From positions 3,472,001-3,536,000 of the forward strand of contig CAWGFG010000006.1 of NCBI GenBank assembly GCA_963821815.1: a DNA stretch of 64,000 nucleotides, in the 5' to 3' direction. Positions 1-8,420 of this stretch are shown one piece after another. Within the stretch, counting starts at the first letter, position 1; the number at the start of each line of letters is the position of its first letter. The position numbers and the translations under genes were made by a program. The notes under the pieces are model-generated. The model ran no database searches and had not been told where the DNA came from. It was given only the letters and a program-made list of their open reading frames with translations. This stretch comes from JASGTU01 sp963821815 (GTDB taxonomy: Bacteria > Chloroflexota > Anaerolineae > Caldilineales > Caldilineaceae).

Positions 1-2
1 AT

Positions 3-701
3 ATGTCAATTGATGAGGCGGCATTATACGAAGTACCCTTTGAATATGTAAGAACGTATGTCAAGCCCTTTCGTGAAAAACGTAAGCGTACGTGGTATCG
101 AGACGAGTGGTGGTTGCATTATGCATCCTCGTCCGGCGATGCGGGAGCGGCTAAACACGCTTTCGCAGCTTCATTGCTACCCCGACTGTCGCTAAACACA
201 GATTATTTGTTATCGCATCAACCGTCAACGATACCAGACCATCAGTTAATTGTATTTGCTCGTGATGACGACTACTTCTTCGGCGTGCTCCACTCGAAGA
301 TTCATGAACTCTGGTCATTGAGAAAAGGCACCTCGCTCGAGGACCGGCCACGTTACACACCCACCACCACCTTCGAAACGTTTCCGTTCCCGTGGCCGCC
401 GGGAAAAGAGCCAACCGACGATCCTCGCGTACAGGCCATCGCCGCGGCTGCCAAGGAGCTGGACGAAAAACGCAACGCCTGGCTCAATCCGCCCGGACTG
501 TCCGAAAAGGAACTCAAGAAAAGAACACTCACGAACCTCTATAACGCCCGTCCCACCTGGCTCGCCAACCTGCACGAAACGTTGGACAAAGCCGTTTTTG
601 CCGCCTACGGCTGGCCCGACACCCTCACCGACCAGGAAATTCTGGAGAAACTGCTTGAGTTAAATCTTGAACGGGCCGAAGGTCAGAAGAAACTCCTGTA
701 A
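3..701 (+). CDS. C-terminal part of a type IIL (MmeI-like) DNA methyltransferase/restriction protein, 5' end outside window
   Basis: Only the last ~230 residues are present; the reading frame is open to the window edge, so the ATG at base 3 is probably internal. The block IHELWSLRKGTSLEDRPRY followed by TPTTTFETFPFPWPPG (about residues 100-135) is the hallmark end of the target-recognition region in the large class I SAM-dependent DNA methyltransferases of the MmeI/YeeA type. The tail is a charged helical segment typical of the end of these proteins. The methylase motifs and any nuclease domain lie upstream and cannot be judged. Established knowledge: such proteins combine N6-adenine methylation, target recognition and often cleavage in one chain. 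It converges on the thioesterase and lies about 1.2 kb left of the phage-like cassette. Confidence 0.8.
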   Translation: MSIDEAALYEVPFEYVRTYVKPFREKRKRTWYRDEWWLHYASSSGDAGAAKHAFAASLLPRLSLNTDYLLSHQPSTIPDHQLIVFARDDDYFFGVLHSKIHELWSLRKGTSLEDRPRYTPTTTFETFPFPWPPGKEPTDDPRVQAIAAAAKELDEKRNAWLNPPGLSEKELKKRTLTNLYNARPTWLANLHETLDKAVFAAYGWPDTLTDQEILEKLLELNLERAEGQKKLL

Positions 702-800
702 GACCATTCAGGACGCATACCCATACGCATCTGCCCACGGTGAGATCAACGCACCTGGCTAGCTGGTGCTGCACAATAACGCTCAGCTCCTTCCACTACC

Positions 801-850
801 GCACCCCGCCACCCCCTCACCCGCCACCCTGTCACCATGTCACCTTGTCA
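801..850. repeat. Degenerate GTGACA-type intergenic repeat, copy 1
   Basis: On the minus strand this reads as successive GTGACA units two to three bases apart, merging into G-rich GGGTGG units. The same pattern occurs near 8909 and near 26903. It overlaps the stop of the thioesterase gene. The stretch 702-800 holds no gene that I can support. Confidence 0.6.
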
Positions 851-1688
851 TAAACCTCTCCCCGCGCTGATACACGGAGACGGTCTGCATGGCGCGGGCA
901 ACCAGCACGCCGTCCGCAGCCCACATGTGTGCGGTCTCGTGTACATAGCCGTTGACCGTGGCGTCGATGGCGGCGTGGATCGTCCACCAGTCATCGGACC
1001 GGTAGTCGCCGTGCGGGTGCATGAGCTCCATATCCCACGTGAGCGAACTCACAGGTGACGGTCCCTTCTGCATGGACAAGGCCGGCGATGGCCAGGCATC
1101 CACAAGCAGCGCGAAGAGGTCGGGGCTCATGACGCTCGATTCGCGCAAGCGAATGTAGCCGGATGCGGTTCCCTTGCCGCGGCCCAGAAAGGGCACGGAT
1201 TCCGGCGTCCAGCGGTAGTCTACATAGCGGGCGAAGTCGGGCGAAATACCCGGCATGTATGGAATCGTCTGCAACTCATCGGGCAAAGGCAGGCTTGGCG
1301 CTGCGAGCGCTGCCACCTCTACGGATGATTCGCGGTCGTTGCCGTAGCAGGCGAGCACACGACAGCAGACAGCCCCGTGTTGGCGCACGGTAGCCTCGAC
1401 GTGCGTCACGCTGCGTCCGACGCGCAGGATGTTGGTGCTGACGGCTACATCGCCGGCGCGCACCGGCGCGATAAAAGCCGTCTGTGCCGATCGAAGATGG
1501 TCACTTTGATCCGTATGCCGCTGCATGGCGTTCAGCGATAAGCCCACCGTCAGGCCGCCGAAAATGGTCTTCCCCTGCGCCCACTCCGGTGGAATGGATG
1601 CACTCAAAGTCGCGCCATCCCACTCCGCTCTATTCACAATTTCGGAATACTCCGCCACTGCAATCCCCCTCGCCCAAACGCCATTCAT
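840..1688 (-). CDS. Acyl-CoA thioesterase-like protein (double hotdog, 4HBT_3/TesB type)
   Basis: About 282 residues from the ATG of MNGVWARG; the longer frame to 1793 has an unconvincing Arg/Met-rich leader, so the inner start is preferred. The protein reads as two hotdog repeats. The first holds GKTIFGGLTVGLSLNAMQ, typical of the substrate-tunnel helix of thioesterases, followed by TAFIAPVRAGDVAVSTNILR. The second holds LTWDMELMHPHGDYRSDDWW and ends in VNGYVHETAHMWAADGVL. This matches the thioesterase-like superfamily, which hydrolyses acyl-CoA thioesters in the cytoplasm. The exact acyl substrate cannot be read. It is a single gene on the minus strand between the methyltransferase remnant and the phage cassette. 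Confidence 0.75.
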   Translation of the reverse strand: MNGVWARGIAVAEYSEIVNRAEWDGATLSASIPPEWAQGKTIFGGLTVGLSLNAMQRHTDQSDHLRSAQTAFIAPVRAGDVAVSTNILRVGRSVTHVEATVRQHGAVCCRVLACYGNDRESSVEVAALAAPSLPLPDELQTIPYMPGISPDFARYVDYRWTPESVPFLGRGKGTASGYIRLRESSVMSPDLFALLVDAWPSPALSMQKGPSPVSSLTWDMELMHPHGDYRSDDWWTIHAAIDATVNGYVHETAHMWAADGVLVARAMQTVSVYQRGERFMTR

Positions 1689-1861
1689 TCGACTGATGTA
1701 TTTCGATCTAGCGGCCCATAACGCGCTGCATTGTCGCATGGGAATCTTACCGTATACTGGCCAACCCTGCATGGTCAGGCTAGCCACGCGCACAATGTAC
1801 CCATAGTTGTACCCAGCAGGCTCGAGTTCTCCACAGGTTTATCCCCAATTTAGACCTAATT

Positions 1862-1887
1862 TAGCCTATTCATACCGGAATAGGCTA
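1862..1887. promoter_or_regulatory. Inverted repeat upstream of the phage-like cassette
   Basis: TAGCCTATTC and GAATAGGCTA form a perfect 10-bp inverted repeat with a 6-base centre, in an AT-rich stretch without genes (1794-2010). It could be an operator for a regulator of the cassette or a terminator for leftward or rightward transcripts; no long T run follows. Confidence 0.45.
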
Positions 1888-1925
1888 TTTCCCTATCATA
1901 TCTAGTTTCTTCCGGAATGTTTCCC

Positions 1926-1954
1926 TTGATCAAACAGAACTTATGTTCTATTCT
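1926..1954 (+). promoter_or_regulatory. Candidate promoter with LexA-type SOS box for the phage-like cassette
   Basis: TTGATC at 1926-1931, a 17-base spacer and TATTCT at 1949-1954 form a plausible sigma-70 promoter reading into the cassette. Within the spacer AGAAC-TTAT-GTTCT (1936-1949) is a perfect palindrome matching the GAAC-N4-GTTC box bound by LexA/DinR in Gram-positive bacteria. A second small inverted repeat, TCACTT/AAGTGA, follows at 1954-1969. The box identity in this organism is an inference, since LexA sites vary between phyla. Confidence 0.5.
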
Positions 1955-2010
1955 CACTTCATCAAGTGAGTGACCAACACCCACGAAGACAGTGAACCAG
2001 TTTCAGCCAT

Positions 2011-2628
2011 ATGGAGGTGGATGTGGGGAGGTCGACGGATGACGGCTGCGCAGCGGTTTGGGCGCAGCAGGCGGGTGAAAACGAGCTTTGGTACGCGCGC
2101 TTCCTCGCCTTTCGGGACATGGGACGAGGTCGCACGATCTATCAGGCGTACAACGGCTGTGCTGCACACGAGGGCTTACAGGCAAGAAATCCCAGCGCAG
2201 CATGGTATCACAAGTCGAGACGCATGCGGTGGAAGGAACGTGCCGAGGCATGGGACGAGTGGCGCGATTCGCATGAAGCGCCGCATCCCGAAGAGGAATC
2301 CGTATCGCCGGTGTATCAGCCGCCTGCCGTCGCCGCTCCCGTGGACCGCGCCGGCATGGTCACCCGTCTGCTGAACCAGGTTTTCCAGTCGTTGGAAGCG
2401 GCTGACCTCGACGGCATGGACGTGGCAGAGGCGCGCAACAAACTTCCTGCCATTCGCATGCTTTTCAAGGACTTGCTGGAACTGCACCGGATTGAAACGG
2501 CAGTGAATGACGACGAAGATGCCGATACGCCGGCGTTCACGGCTGATGAGCTGATCGCAGCGCAACGGGAGTTGGCGCGATGGCAAGATGACCACGACCT
2601 GCGGGCATCCCAGGCAGCAGAGGAGTAG
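2011..2628 (+). CDS. Terminase small subunit-like protein
   Basis: 205 residues. The first half (about 27-85) reads WYARFLAFRDMG-GRTIYQAY then W-K-R-WKERAEAWDEWR, the pattern of small phage proteins just upstream of the large terminase: a helix-turn-helix-like segment with tryptophans that recognises packaging DNA. The second half is an acidic helical region (ARNKLPAIRMLFKDLLELHR) that could mediate oligomerisation. It is the first gene of the cassette, about 60 bases after the promoter. GTG codons at 2017 and 2023 are alternative starts and no strong ribosome site decides between them. The assignment rests on position and pattern, since small terminases diverge strongly. Confidence 0.55.
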   Translation: MEVDVGRSTDDGCAAVWAQQAGENELWYARFLAFRDMGRGRTIYQAYNGCAAHEGLQARNPSAAWYHKSRRMRWKERAEAWDEWRDSHEAPHPEEESVSPVYQPPAVAAPVDRAGMVTRLLNQVFQSLEAADLDGMDVAEARNKLPAIRMLFKDLLELHRIETAVNDDEDADTPAFTADELIAAQRELARWQDDHDLRASQAAEE

Positions 2629-2727
2629 ACCCTGACATGTTCGATACAACCCTGTTCGAAACCCAATATCAGAACACGGAACCCGCCGTAGGGTCGGTTC
2701 CCACAGCGTTCCTTCAGGAGACCAACT

Positions 2728-3009
2728 ATGCAGCAGACAGACTATCTCAATCAGAAGAGCATTTCGGAAGCCGGCGAGAAGCTGAAGACGCTGTTGCGTT
2801 CGCGCCGCTTCTGGACCTGCATCGCAGCCACCACGACAACCGGCGTCCTGTACAGTTTGGGGGAGATCGACGGCGGGCAGTTCACCAATGCGATGACCTT
2901 GATCGCGAGCATCTATATCGGATCCGTGGCCTTGGAGGACGGCTTGCGCAACTTAGTGACACTCTGGCTGCGGCAGCCGGTGGATCGCCAACAGGAACGG
3001 CGCCGGTAA
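2728..3009 (+). CDS. Small holin-like membrane protein
   Basis: 93 residues with a good ribosome site (AGGAG) seven bases before the ATG. Residues ~28-45 (FWTCIAATTTTGVLYSLG) and ~52-70 (FTNAMTLIASIYIGSVAL) look like two membrane helices, with a charged N-terminus and a Gln/Arg-rich tail. Size, two-helix plan and position next to the terminase genes resemble holins or small phage membrane proteins. The large terminase start follows directly. No endolysin is visible nearby, so a lysis role is only an inference. Confidence 0.55.
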   Translation: MQQTDYLNQKSISEAGEKLKTLLRSRRFWTCIAATTTTGVLYSLGEIDGGQFTNAMTLIASIYIGSVALEDGLRNLVTLWLRQPVDRQQERRR

Positions 3010-3020
3010 GGTTGTCGGCA

Positions 3021-4520
3021 GTGGAGCGGGTGTTGCGCAGGCAATGGCTTATGTGCAGCGAGAGCCCGACCTACTTCGTCAATCAGTACCTGTATATCTA
3101 TGCAGCCAACGGTCTGGCAGAAGAGGGCGAAGCGGGTACGCCTGACTGGGTGGCTTTTCGGCTCTGGCAGGCGCAGGTTGAAGCGCTGGAAATGATGCAC
3201 ATGGAGACGCGCCTGGTCATTCTGAAGGCGCGGCAACTGGGGCTCTCGTGGCTTTCGCTGGGCTATGCGCTGTGGAGATTGACCTTCCATGCACCGTCAA
3301 CTGTGCTGCTGTTCAGCCTGCGCGAGACGGAGTCTTCGGAGCTGCTGGAGCGGCTGAAGGGCATGTATCGCCGGTTGCCGCCGTGGCTGCAGGCGAGATA
3401 CCTGATCAAGGACAGCCGGACCCATTTAGAGCTGTCCACTGGCAGCCGCGCCCTGGCCTTCAGCACACGCTCGGGTCGCAGCTACAGCGGTTCGCTGGCC
3501 ATCGTGGACGAGGCTGACTACATTCCGAACCTGGACCAGTTTCTCAACGCGGTGAAACCGACGGTGGACGGCGGCGGTCAGCTCTTTCTCATCAGCACCA
3601 GCGACAAGCGTCTCCCGTTGAGCACGTTCAAGAACCTCTTCCGGGCGGCAGGCAACGGTGCAGACGATGAATGGCGCGCTACGCCGTCCGCCTATAAGCG
3701 GCTTTTCCTGCCCTGGCATGCGCACCCAGGCCGCGACGCCGTATGGCACGCGCGCACGAAGGCGGAGATGTACGCGCAACGGGGGACCGACGACGACTTC
3801 CTGGCTGAATATCCGGCTACACCGGAAGAGGCGTTGACGCCGGAGCAGCATGATCGGCGCATTCCGCTGGCGCAGATCCAGGCGTGCATGCTTGAAACGG
3901 CGCTGCTGCAGATGCATAAAGGGCCGTCGCTGCCCGGTCTGGCGGTCTATGTGGCGCCGCAAGCGGGTGCACAGTACGTACTTGGAGCGGACCCGGCGGA
4001 GGGCAACCCGCGCAGCGATGCATCGGCAGCGACGGTGCTAAACGCGACCACGTGGGAGCAGTGTGCGGTACTCGCCGGACAGATTGAGCCAACGGTCTTC
4101 GCCGATTACCTGGCACAACTGGCGGCATGGTACAACGGCGCGGCGATTCTGCCGGAGCGCAACAATCATGGGCATACGGTGCTGGCGGCGCTGCGCGAAC
4201 GGGGTCAGCGCGTAATCGACGGACATGACAGGCGCCCGGGCTGGCTCTCAAGTGTCAAGGGTAAGTCGCTGCTCTACAACGCGCTGGCGGATGCTGTGCG
4301 CGAAGGCGATGTGGTCGTGCACTGCATTGAGACGGCCGCGCAGATCGCCAGTATTGAGGCGTCTTCGCTGCGTGCGCCGCAGGGGCTTCACGACGATCAT
4401 GCGGATGCGTTTGCGCTGGCGGTCGTCGCGGCCCGGGATCCGAAGGCCCATGCGGAGGCGTCGCACGTGGCAGTAGCCGAGGATCCGCTGGACGGAATCG
4501 ACGATGTGGAATGGGAGTAG
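3021..4520 (+). CDS. Phage terminase large subunit
   Basis: About 499 residues from a GTG at 3021, which directly follows the holin-like gene and has AAGG upstream; TTG at 3012 is an alternative. The frame is open back to 2637, but that part overlaps the holin-like gene in another frame and shows no terminase features. The ATPase domain shows the adapted Walker A KARQLGLSW (~69-77), Walker B IVDEAD (~161-166) and the coupling motif STSD (~192). The RNase H-like nuclease shows LGADPAEG (~321-328) with the first metal Asp, ERNNHG (~379-384) and DDHADAF (~458-464). It is expected to pump and cut DNA during packaging. All key motifs appear intact. Confidence 0.92.
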   Translation: MERVLRRQWLMCSESPTYFVNQYLYIYAANGLAEEGEAGTPDWVAFRLWQAQVEALEMMHMETRLVILKARQLGLSWLSLGYALWRLTFHAPSTVLLFSLRETESSELLERLKGMYRRLPPWLQARYLIKDSRTHLELSTGSRALAFSTRSGRSYSGSLAIVDEADYIPNLDQFLNAVKPTVDGGGQLFLISTSDKRLPLSTFKNLFRAAGNGADDEWRATPSAYKRLFLPWHAHPGRDAVWHARTKAEMYAQRGTDDDFLAEYPATPEEALTPEQHDRRIPLAQIQACMLETALLQMHKGPSLPGLAVYVAPQAGAQYVLGADPAEGNPRSDASAATVLNATTWEQCAVLAGQIEPTVFADYLAQLAAWYNGAAILPERNNHGHTVLAALRERGQRVIDGHDRRPGWLSSVKGKSLLYNALADAVREGDVVVHCIETAAQIASIEASSLRAPQGLHDDHADAFALAVVAARDPKAHAEASHVAVAEDPLDGIDDVEWE

Positions 4521-4557
4521 ACATTGGTTGAAGAGTTCAATGTTCAAGGGTTCAAGA

Positions 4558-4608
4558 GCTTCCTGGAAGCCGCCTGATCTGACGGTCAGCCGAAGCTGTC
4601 CAGGAAGC
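4558..4608. repeat. 51-bp palindromic repeat, copy 1 (TTCCTGGAAGC family)
   Basis: Begins GCTTCCTGG and ends CCAGGAAGC, so the ends can pair over 9 bp; a second small inverted repeat TGA-c-GGTCA lies inside. It differs from the unit at 4659 at one position. It lies between the terminase and portal genes. Confidence 0.8.
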
Positions 4609-4658
4609 AGGACCGATATTCAGATGGGCATACAACGGACGAATGCAGTGAGAAATTA

Positions 4659-4709
4659 GCTTCCTGGAAGCCGCCTGACCTGACGGTCAGCCGAAGCTGT
4701 CCAGGAAGC
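4659..4709. repeat. 51-bp palindromic repeat, copy 2 (TTCCTGGAAGC family)
   Basis: Near-identical direct copy of 4558-4608, separated by 50 bases. It ends only 20 bases before the portal gene, so a hairpin here could affect read-through or message stability. Related palindromes occur at 8333 and 19151. Confidence 0.8.
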
Positions 4710-4729
4710 GTGAGGAGGGAGGGAGTGAT

Positions 4730-6079
4730 ATGAATCGAATACGCAATCTACTACAAGCGTTTGGCGTCGACGAAGACGGACAGACGCTAACCAACGGGCT
4801 GGGCTCGGTACAGGCAGTTGCCGTGGGACGTGTCGGCGACGGGCTAACGCCATTGCCGGCGGGTACGCCCATCGACAAGACATGGCCCGACTTGCTGCAG
4901 GAGATGAACGACGCACGGCAGGCGTGGCGGCAAAACCCCATCGCCCGGCGCATGGTGGGGCTGACGACCTCGTACACGGTGGGCGCGGGCATCACGCTGC
5001 AATCGGACTATGCGCCGATGCAACAGTTCATCGACGCGTTCTGGGCGCACAACGGCCTGGAGCATGCGGTGGCAGAGTGGAGCGACGAACTAGCCCGCAG
5101 CGGCGAACTCTTCCCGGTGCTCTTCACAGATCCGGTGACGGGTATGTCCAGCGTGCGCATGGTGCCCGCCTGCCTCATCGATGCCGTGCAATACGACGTC
5201 AATGACTATCAGCAGGAGCTGCGCTATCGAGAAGTGCAGCTGGTCGGCGCAGCGGAGAAGTGGTGGCGCGCATCTGTGCAACCGTTGACTGTGGCGGCTG
5301 TTCGTGAGCCCGTAATGCTGCACTTCGCCGTCAATCGACCGGTGGGCGCGGTGCGCGGCGAGTCGGACTTGGCGCCGATTTTGCCCTGGCTGCGGCGGTA
5401 CAATCGCTGGCTGGAGGACCGTGTGCGGCTCAACGCAGCGGTGCGTTCATTCCTGTGGATCGTTCACGCGCCGGCTCGATTGCGCACTGAGCTACAGGAG
5501 CGCTATCGCCGCCCGCCGGAACCCGGTTCGGTCATCATTGCCGAACAAGGAGCGGAGGAGTGGACAGCCGTGGCGCCCAATCTGAACGCTACCGACGCGG
5601 AGAAAGACGGCCGCGCCATCCGCTGGATGATTGTGGCAGGCGGGCCGGGCACGGCGCTGCTGGATATCGGCGAGGGCGAGGACAGTAACTTGGCTACGGG
5701 GCGTGCCATGGCTGAACAGCGCAGGCGTTTCCTGCGCAGACGGCAAGCGTACCTGGCCCAGTTGCTCATACGGCTGACGCTGACCGCCTGGGAACGCTAT
5801 GCCGCTGCGCTGGACCTGCCCGGACGCCGCCTGACAGAAGCCGACATCGGTGCACTCACGCCGGATATCAGCCCGGAAGACAACCTGGACCTGGCATCCT
5901 CAGCTGCACAGTTGACCAAAGCCCTGAGTGATCTGGCTCAAATCACCGCACCCGAGTCCGTGCCGGGGCCGACATTCCGCAAGGCGGCGCTGCGACTCTT
6001 CGCCAAGTTCGCCGGAGAGAAACTGTCCGACGCCGAAATTGCGGCCATCGTGGAGGAAGGAAATCTGTCTCATGAGTAA
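4730..6079 (+). CDS. Phage portal protein
   Basis: 449 residues with a very strong ribosome site (GGAGGGAGGGAG). The opening region has WRQNPIARRMVGLTTSYTVG and WSDELARSGELFPVLFTDP, then SSVRMVPACLIDAVQYD, the pattern of portal proteins that form the dodecameric DNA channel. The C-terminal third is helical, with AEQRRRFLRRRQAYLAQLL, a likely barrel or crown helix. Position between large terminase and protease-capsid is canonical. It overlaps the next gene by 8 bases (ATGAGTAA), so the two are translationally coupled. The length is normal for HK97/SPP1-type portals. Confidence 0.88.
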   Translation: MNRIRNLLQAFGVDEDGQTLTNGLGSVQAVAVGRVGDGLTPLPAGTPIDKTWPDLLQEMNDARQAWRQNPIARRMVGLTTSYTVGAGITLQSDYAPMQQFIDAFWAHNGLEHAVAEWSDELARSGELFPVLFTDPVTGMSSVRMVPACLIDAVQYDVNDYQQELRYREVQLVGAAEKWWRASVQPLTVAAVREPVMLHFAVNRPVGAVRGESDLAPILPWLRRYNRWLEDRVRLNAAVRSFLWIVHAPARLRTELQERYRRPPEPGSVIIAEQGAEEWTAVAPNLNATDAEKDGRAIRWMIVAGGPGTALLDIGEGEDSNLATGRAMAEQRRRFLRRRQAYLAQLLIRLTLTAWERYAAALDLPGRRLTEADIGALTPDISPEDNLDLASSAAQLTKALSDLAQITAPESVPGPTFRKAALRLFAKFAGEKLSDAEIAAIVEEGNLSHE

Positions 6080-8297
6080 TGGACGTGCAATGGGAACCAA
6101 GCAGCAGTACGCAGAAGCGAATCGAAAAAGTGAGCAAATGGAGAAAGAACAGACATTGGATAACGAGTGTGAAATCGCAGCACTATGGCGGTCGGTCATG
6201 GCGCCAAAAGCAGAACTCGCAGCCGGCGGATGGACGCCCGAGCGCAAACAGGAGTATCGCAAGCGATTGCAGGCTGGAGAACTGAGCGAACTGGAATTCG
6301 AGGCCGTGGTCTTTCGCATGGGACCAAACGCCAACCATATCCGCTTTCGCGCAGAGGACATGGACGCGTTCGCAGAAAGCTTTGTGGGCACGCCCTTCCT
6401 GCGCAACCACGACACCGGCGATATCGGCGCACGCGACGGCACGATCATCCGATCGTGGATGGAACAGGACCCTGTGCGCGGTGACGCCATGCGACAGACC
6501 ATACGCCTCACCACGCAGCGCGGCATGCGCGACTTCCTGGACGGCATCATCGACCGTTTCTCCATCGGCTGGTATTGGGAGAAGGTCGATTGTTCGGTCT
6601 GTGATGACGACTGGCTGGAATGCCAGCACACTCCGGGCCGCGTCTACGAGACCGAGAACGATGAAGCCCTGTGTGAACTGATCTTTGTTGAGCCGCGCGG
6701 CAAAGAGACATCCGCCGTCAATGCGCCGGCAGTGCGCGATACGGCGGTTCTAGCTGCCAACCTTTTACGTGCGCTGACAACCATGAAAGGCACCAAGAGC
6801 ATGTCAAAGCCAACGACCACTGAACAAAAACAGTTGCCTGCCAATCTGCAGACGAATCAGTACGCGAACCGCAATGACCGGACAGCAGGCGCCGTTCTGT
6901 TGCCCAAGGGCGTCGTCGTGCCGGATACGACCAGCGTTGCCAATGGACCGACGACTATGCAGCCGCTTCTCGACGGCGACGAACCCGGTGTGGAAGCGCT
7001 CATTCGCGCCTCAGGATTGCCTGCCAATAGCCGAGCATTGCTGCGCCTCGCTTGCCAAGGTCGAACACCAGCGGAAGCGGCTCAGCTGATCCTGTCGCAG
7101 CAGCAAGCGCACGCACCGTTCACACAACAGCCGCTTGTGCATGGCATCCGTCCTATTGGCGATGTGCAGATGGAGACGCCGCAGGACCGGCTGCAGGAAG
7201 CCATGAACTGGCTCTTCGGCGTGCGCGATGCCAAGACGCCGCCGCCCAGCCTGCGTGATATTCGCGAAATCTATCAGGCAGTGACAGGCGACCACAACTG
7301 GTACGGCGTATTCCAGCCGGAATGGTCGCAACTCGCCGCGGCCACATCTACCACACTGGCCGGCATGGTGGTGGATGCGCTGAACCGAGCCACGCGCATG
7401 CATTATGACAATCTGATCACATACCGCTGGTATGAACAGATCGTCTCTGTCACCCCCCACGCAGGTACAACCCACGATGTGAACCTGGTCATGGTGGACG
7501 GGCTGGCGAACCTAGCTTCGGTCAGCGAGGGCGCAGCCTATACAGAGGCGTCGGTGGGCGACTCCAAGGAGACGATGAGTTTCACCAAATACGGTCACTA
7601 TGTGGGCATCACGCTGGAGACGATTCGCAAGAGCGATATCCAGCGTATTCAGGCCATTCCTCGCGAGCTGACCAAGGCGGCCATTCGCACGCGGTCGGCT
7701 GCCATCTCATCGGTCTTCACGGTGAGCGGCGGCGTCGGCCCCACCTTGGCGGAGGATTCTACCGAACTCTTCGACGCCACGCACGGCAACCTGTCCAGCA
7801 CGGCTTTGAGTGCAAGCAGTTGGGGCAGCGCGCGCACGCAGATATGGGAGCAGTCTGTGCCCGGTACAAGTAAGCCGCTGGCGTTGTGGCCCACGTTCTG
7901 TCTAGTGCCCATCGAGCTCTATGACACGGCGCTAACGCTCTTCGGCTACGGCGCTGGCGACGTGGGCAAGCCAAACGCAGGCGGCTCGGCGCAGGAGGTC
8001 AATGTCTATGCCAATGCGCGGGTCGGTGACCCGCGACCGATCCCCGTGGCTGTGCCTGAATGGACTGACGCCAACAACTGGGCCTACATTGTGGACCCGC
8101 GGCTGCATCCAGTCATTCACATGGCTTATGCCAGCAATCCTGCCGGCGGTGTACATCCGCTGCCCGAAATCTTCGAGGTCCGCAGTGAGACCAGCGGTTT
8201 GATGTTCACAAATGACACGCTGCCCGTCAAGGTGCGCGACTGGTGGTCGTATGGCGTGGGCACGTACGTGGGCGTGGGCAAGGCGAACGTGGCGTAG
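6072..8297 (+). CDS. Prohead protease-major capsid protein fusion
   Basis: 741 residues from the ATG overlapping the portal stop, with GGAGGAAGG upstream; an earlier in-frame start at 5928 would overlap the portal by 150 bases and is rejected. Residues ~85-170 match the HK97-type prohead protease: FLRNHDTGDIGA with the likely catalytic His113, and DRFSIGWYW with the likely catalytic Ser164. A CX2CX6CXH cluster (~174-186) follows and could bind metal. A Gln/Ala/Pro-rich linker leads to a capsid-like domain (~400-741) containing GVFQPEWSQLAA, EASVGDSKETMSFTKYGHYVG and RKSDIQRI. In most phages these are separate genes, and the protease cleaves the delta domain of the capsid. Here protease, scaffold-like linker and capsid are one chain. 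The capsid part is inferred from position and pattern. Confidence 0.75.
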   Translation: MSNGRAMGTKQQYAEANRKSEQMEKEQTLDNECEIAALWRSVMAPKAELAAGGWTPERKQEYRKRLQAGELSELEFEAVVFRMGPNANHIRFRAEDMDAFAESFVGTPFLRNHDTGDIGARDGTIIRSWMEQDPVRGDAMRQTIRLTTQRGMRDFLDGIIDRFSIGWYWEKVDCSVCDDDWLECQHTPGRVYETENDEALCELIFVEPRGKETSAVNAPAVRDTAVLAANLLRALTTMKGTKSMSKPTTTEQKQLPANLQTNQYANRNDRTAGAVLLPKGVVVPDTTSVANGPTTMQPLLDGDEPGVEALIRASGLPANSRALLRLACQGRTPAEAAQLILSQQQAHAPFTQQPLVHGIRPIGDVQMETPQDRLQEAMNWLFGVRDAKTPPPSLRDIREIYQAVTGDHNWYGVFQPEWSQLAAATSTTLAGMVVDALNRATRMHYDNLITYRWYEQIVSVTPHAGTTHDVNLVMVDGLANLASVSEGAAYTEASVGDSKETMSFTKYGHYVGITLETIRKSDIQRIQAIPRELTKAAIRTRSAAISSVFTVSGGVGPTLAEDSTELFDATHGNLSSTALSASSWGSARTQIWEQSVPGTSKPLALWPTFCLVPIELYDTALTLFGYGAGDVGKPNAGGSAQEVNVYANARVGDPRPIPVAVPEWTDANNWAYIVDPRLHPVIHMAYASNPAGGVHPLPEIFEVRSETSGLMFTNDTLPVKVRDWWSYGVGTYVGVGKANVA

Positions 8298-8332
8298 GGC
8301 GGTTTCAGGTTCCAGGTCGAAGGTTCCAAGCC

Positions 8333-8365
8333 GCATCCTGGAAGCAGCCGCTGCTTCCAGGATGC
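8333..8365. repeat. Near-perfect palindrome of the TTCCTGGAAGC family, copy 3
   Basis: GCATCCTGGAAGCAG, a CCG loop, and the exact reverse complement: a 15-bp stem just after the capsid gene. It could stop or dampen transcription before the sigma factor gene, but no T run follows. Just before it, 8301-8330 carries degenerate GGTTCCAG units. Confidence 0.85.
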
Positions 8366-8420
8366 AGGATGGAAGCCTAGTACGGGATAAAGCAAAGGGT
8401 ATCCGTAAAGCAATAAACCA

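Noticed and set aside
1970..2374. 134-codon + strand frame at the start of the cassette
   Set aside because: Basic, low-complexity translation in the shadow of the small terminase-like gene.
2637..3020. N-terminal extension of the large terminase frame
   Set aside because: It overlaps the holin-like gene in another frame, shows no terminase features and good starts exist at 3012/3021.
5928..6071. Upstream extension of the protease-capsid frame
   Set aside because: It would overlap the portal gene by 150 bases, is Arg/Ser/Pro-rich, and the ATG at 6072 has a strong ribosome site.
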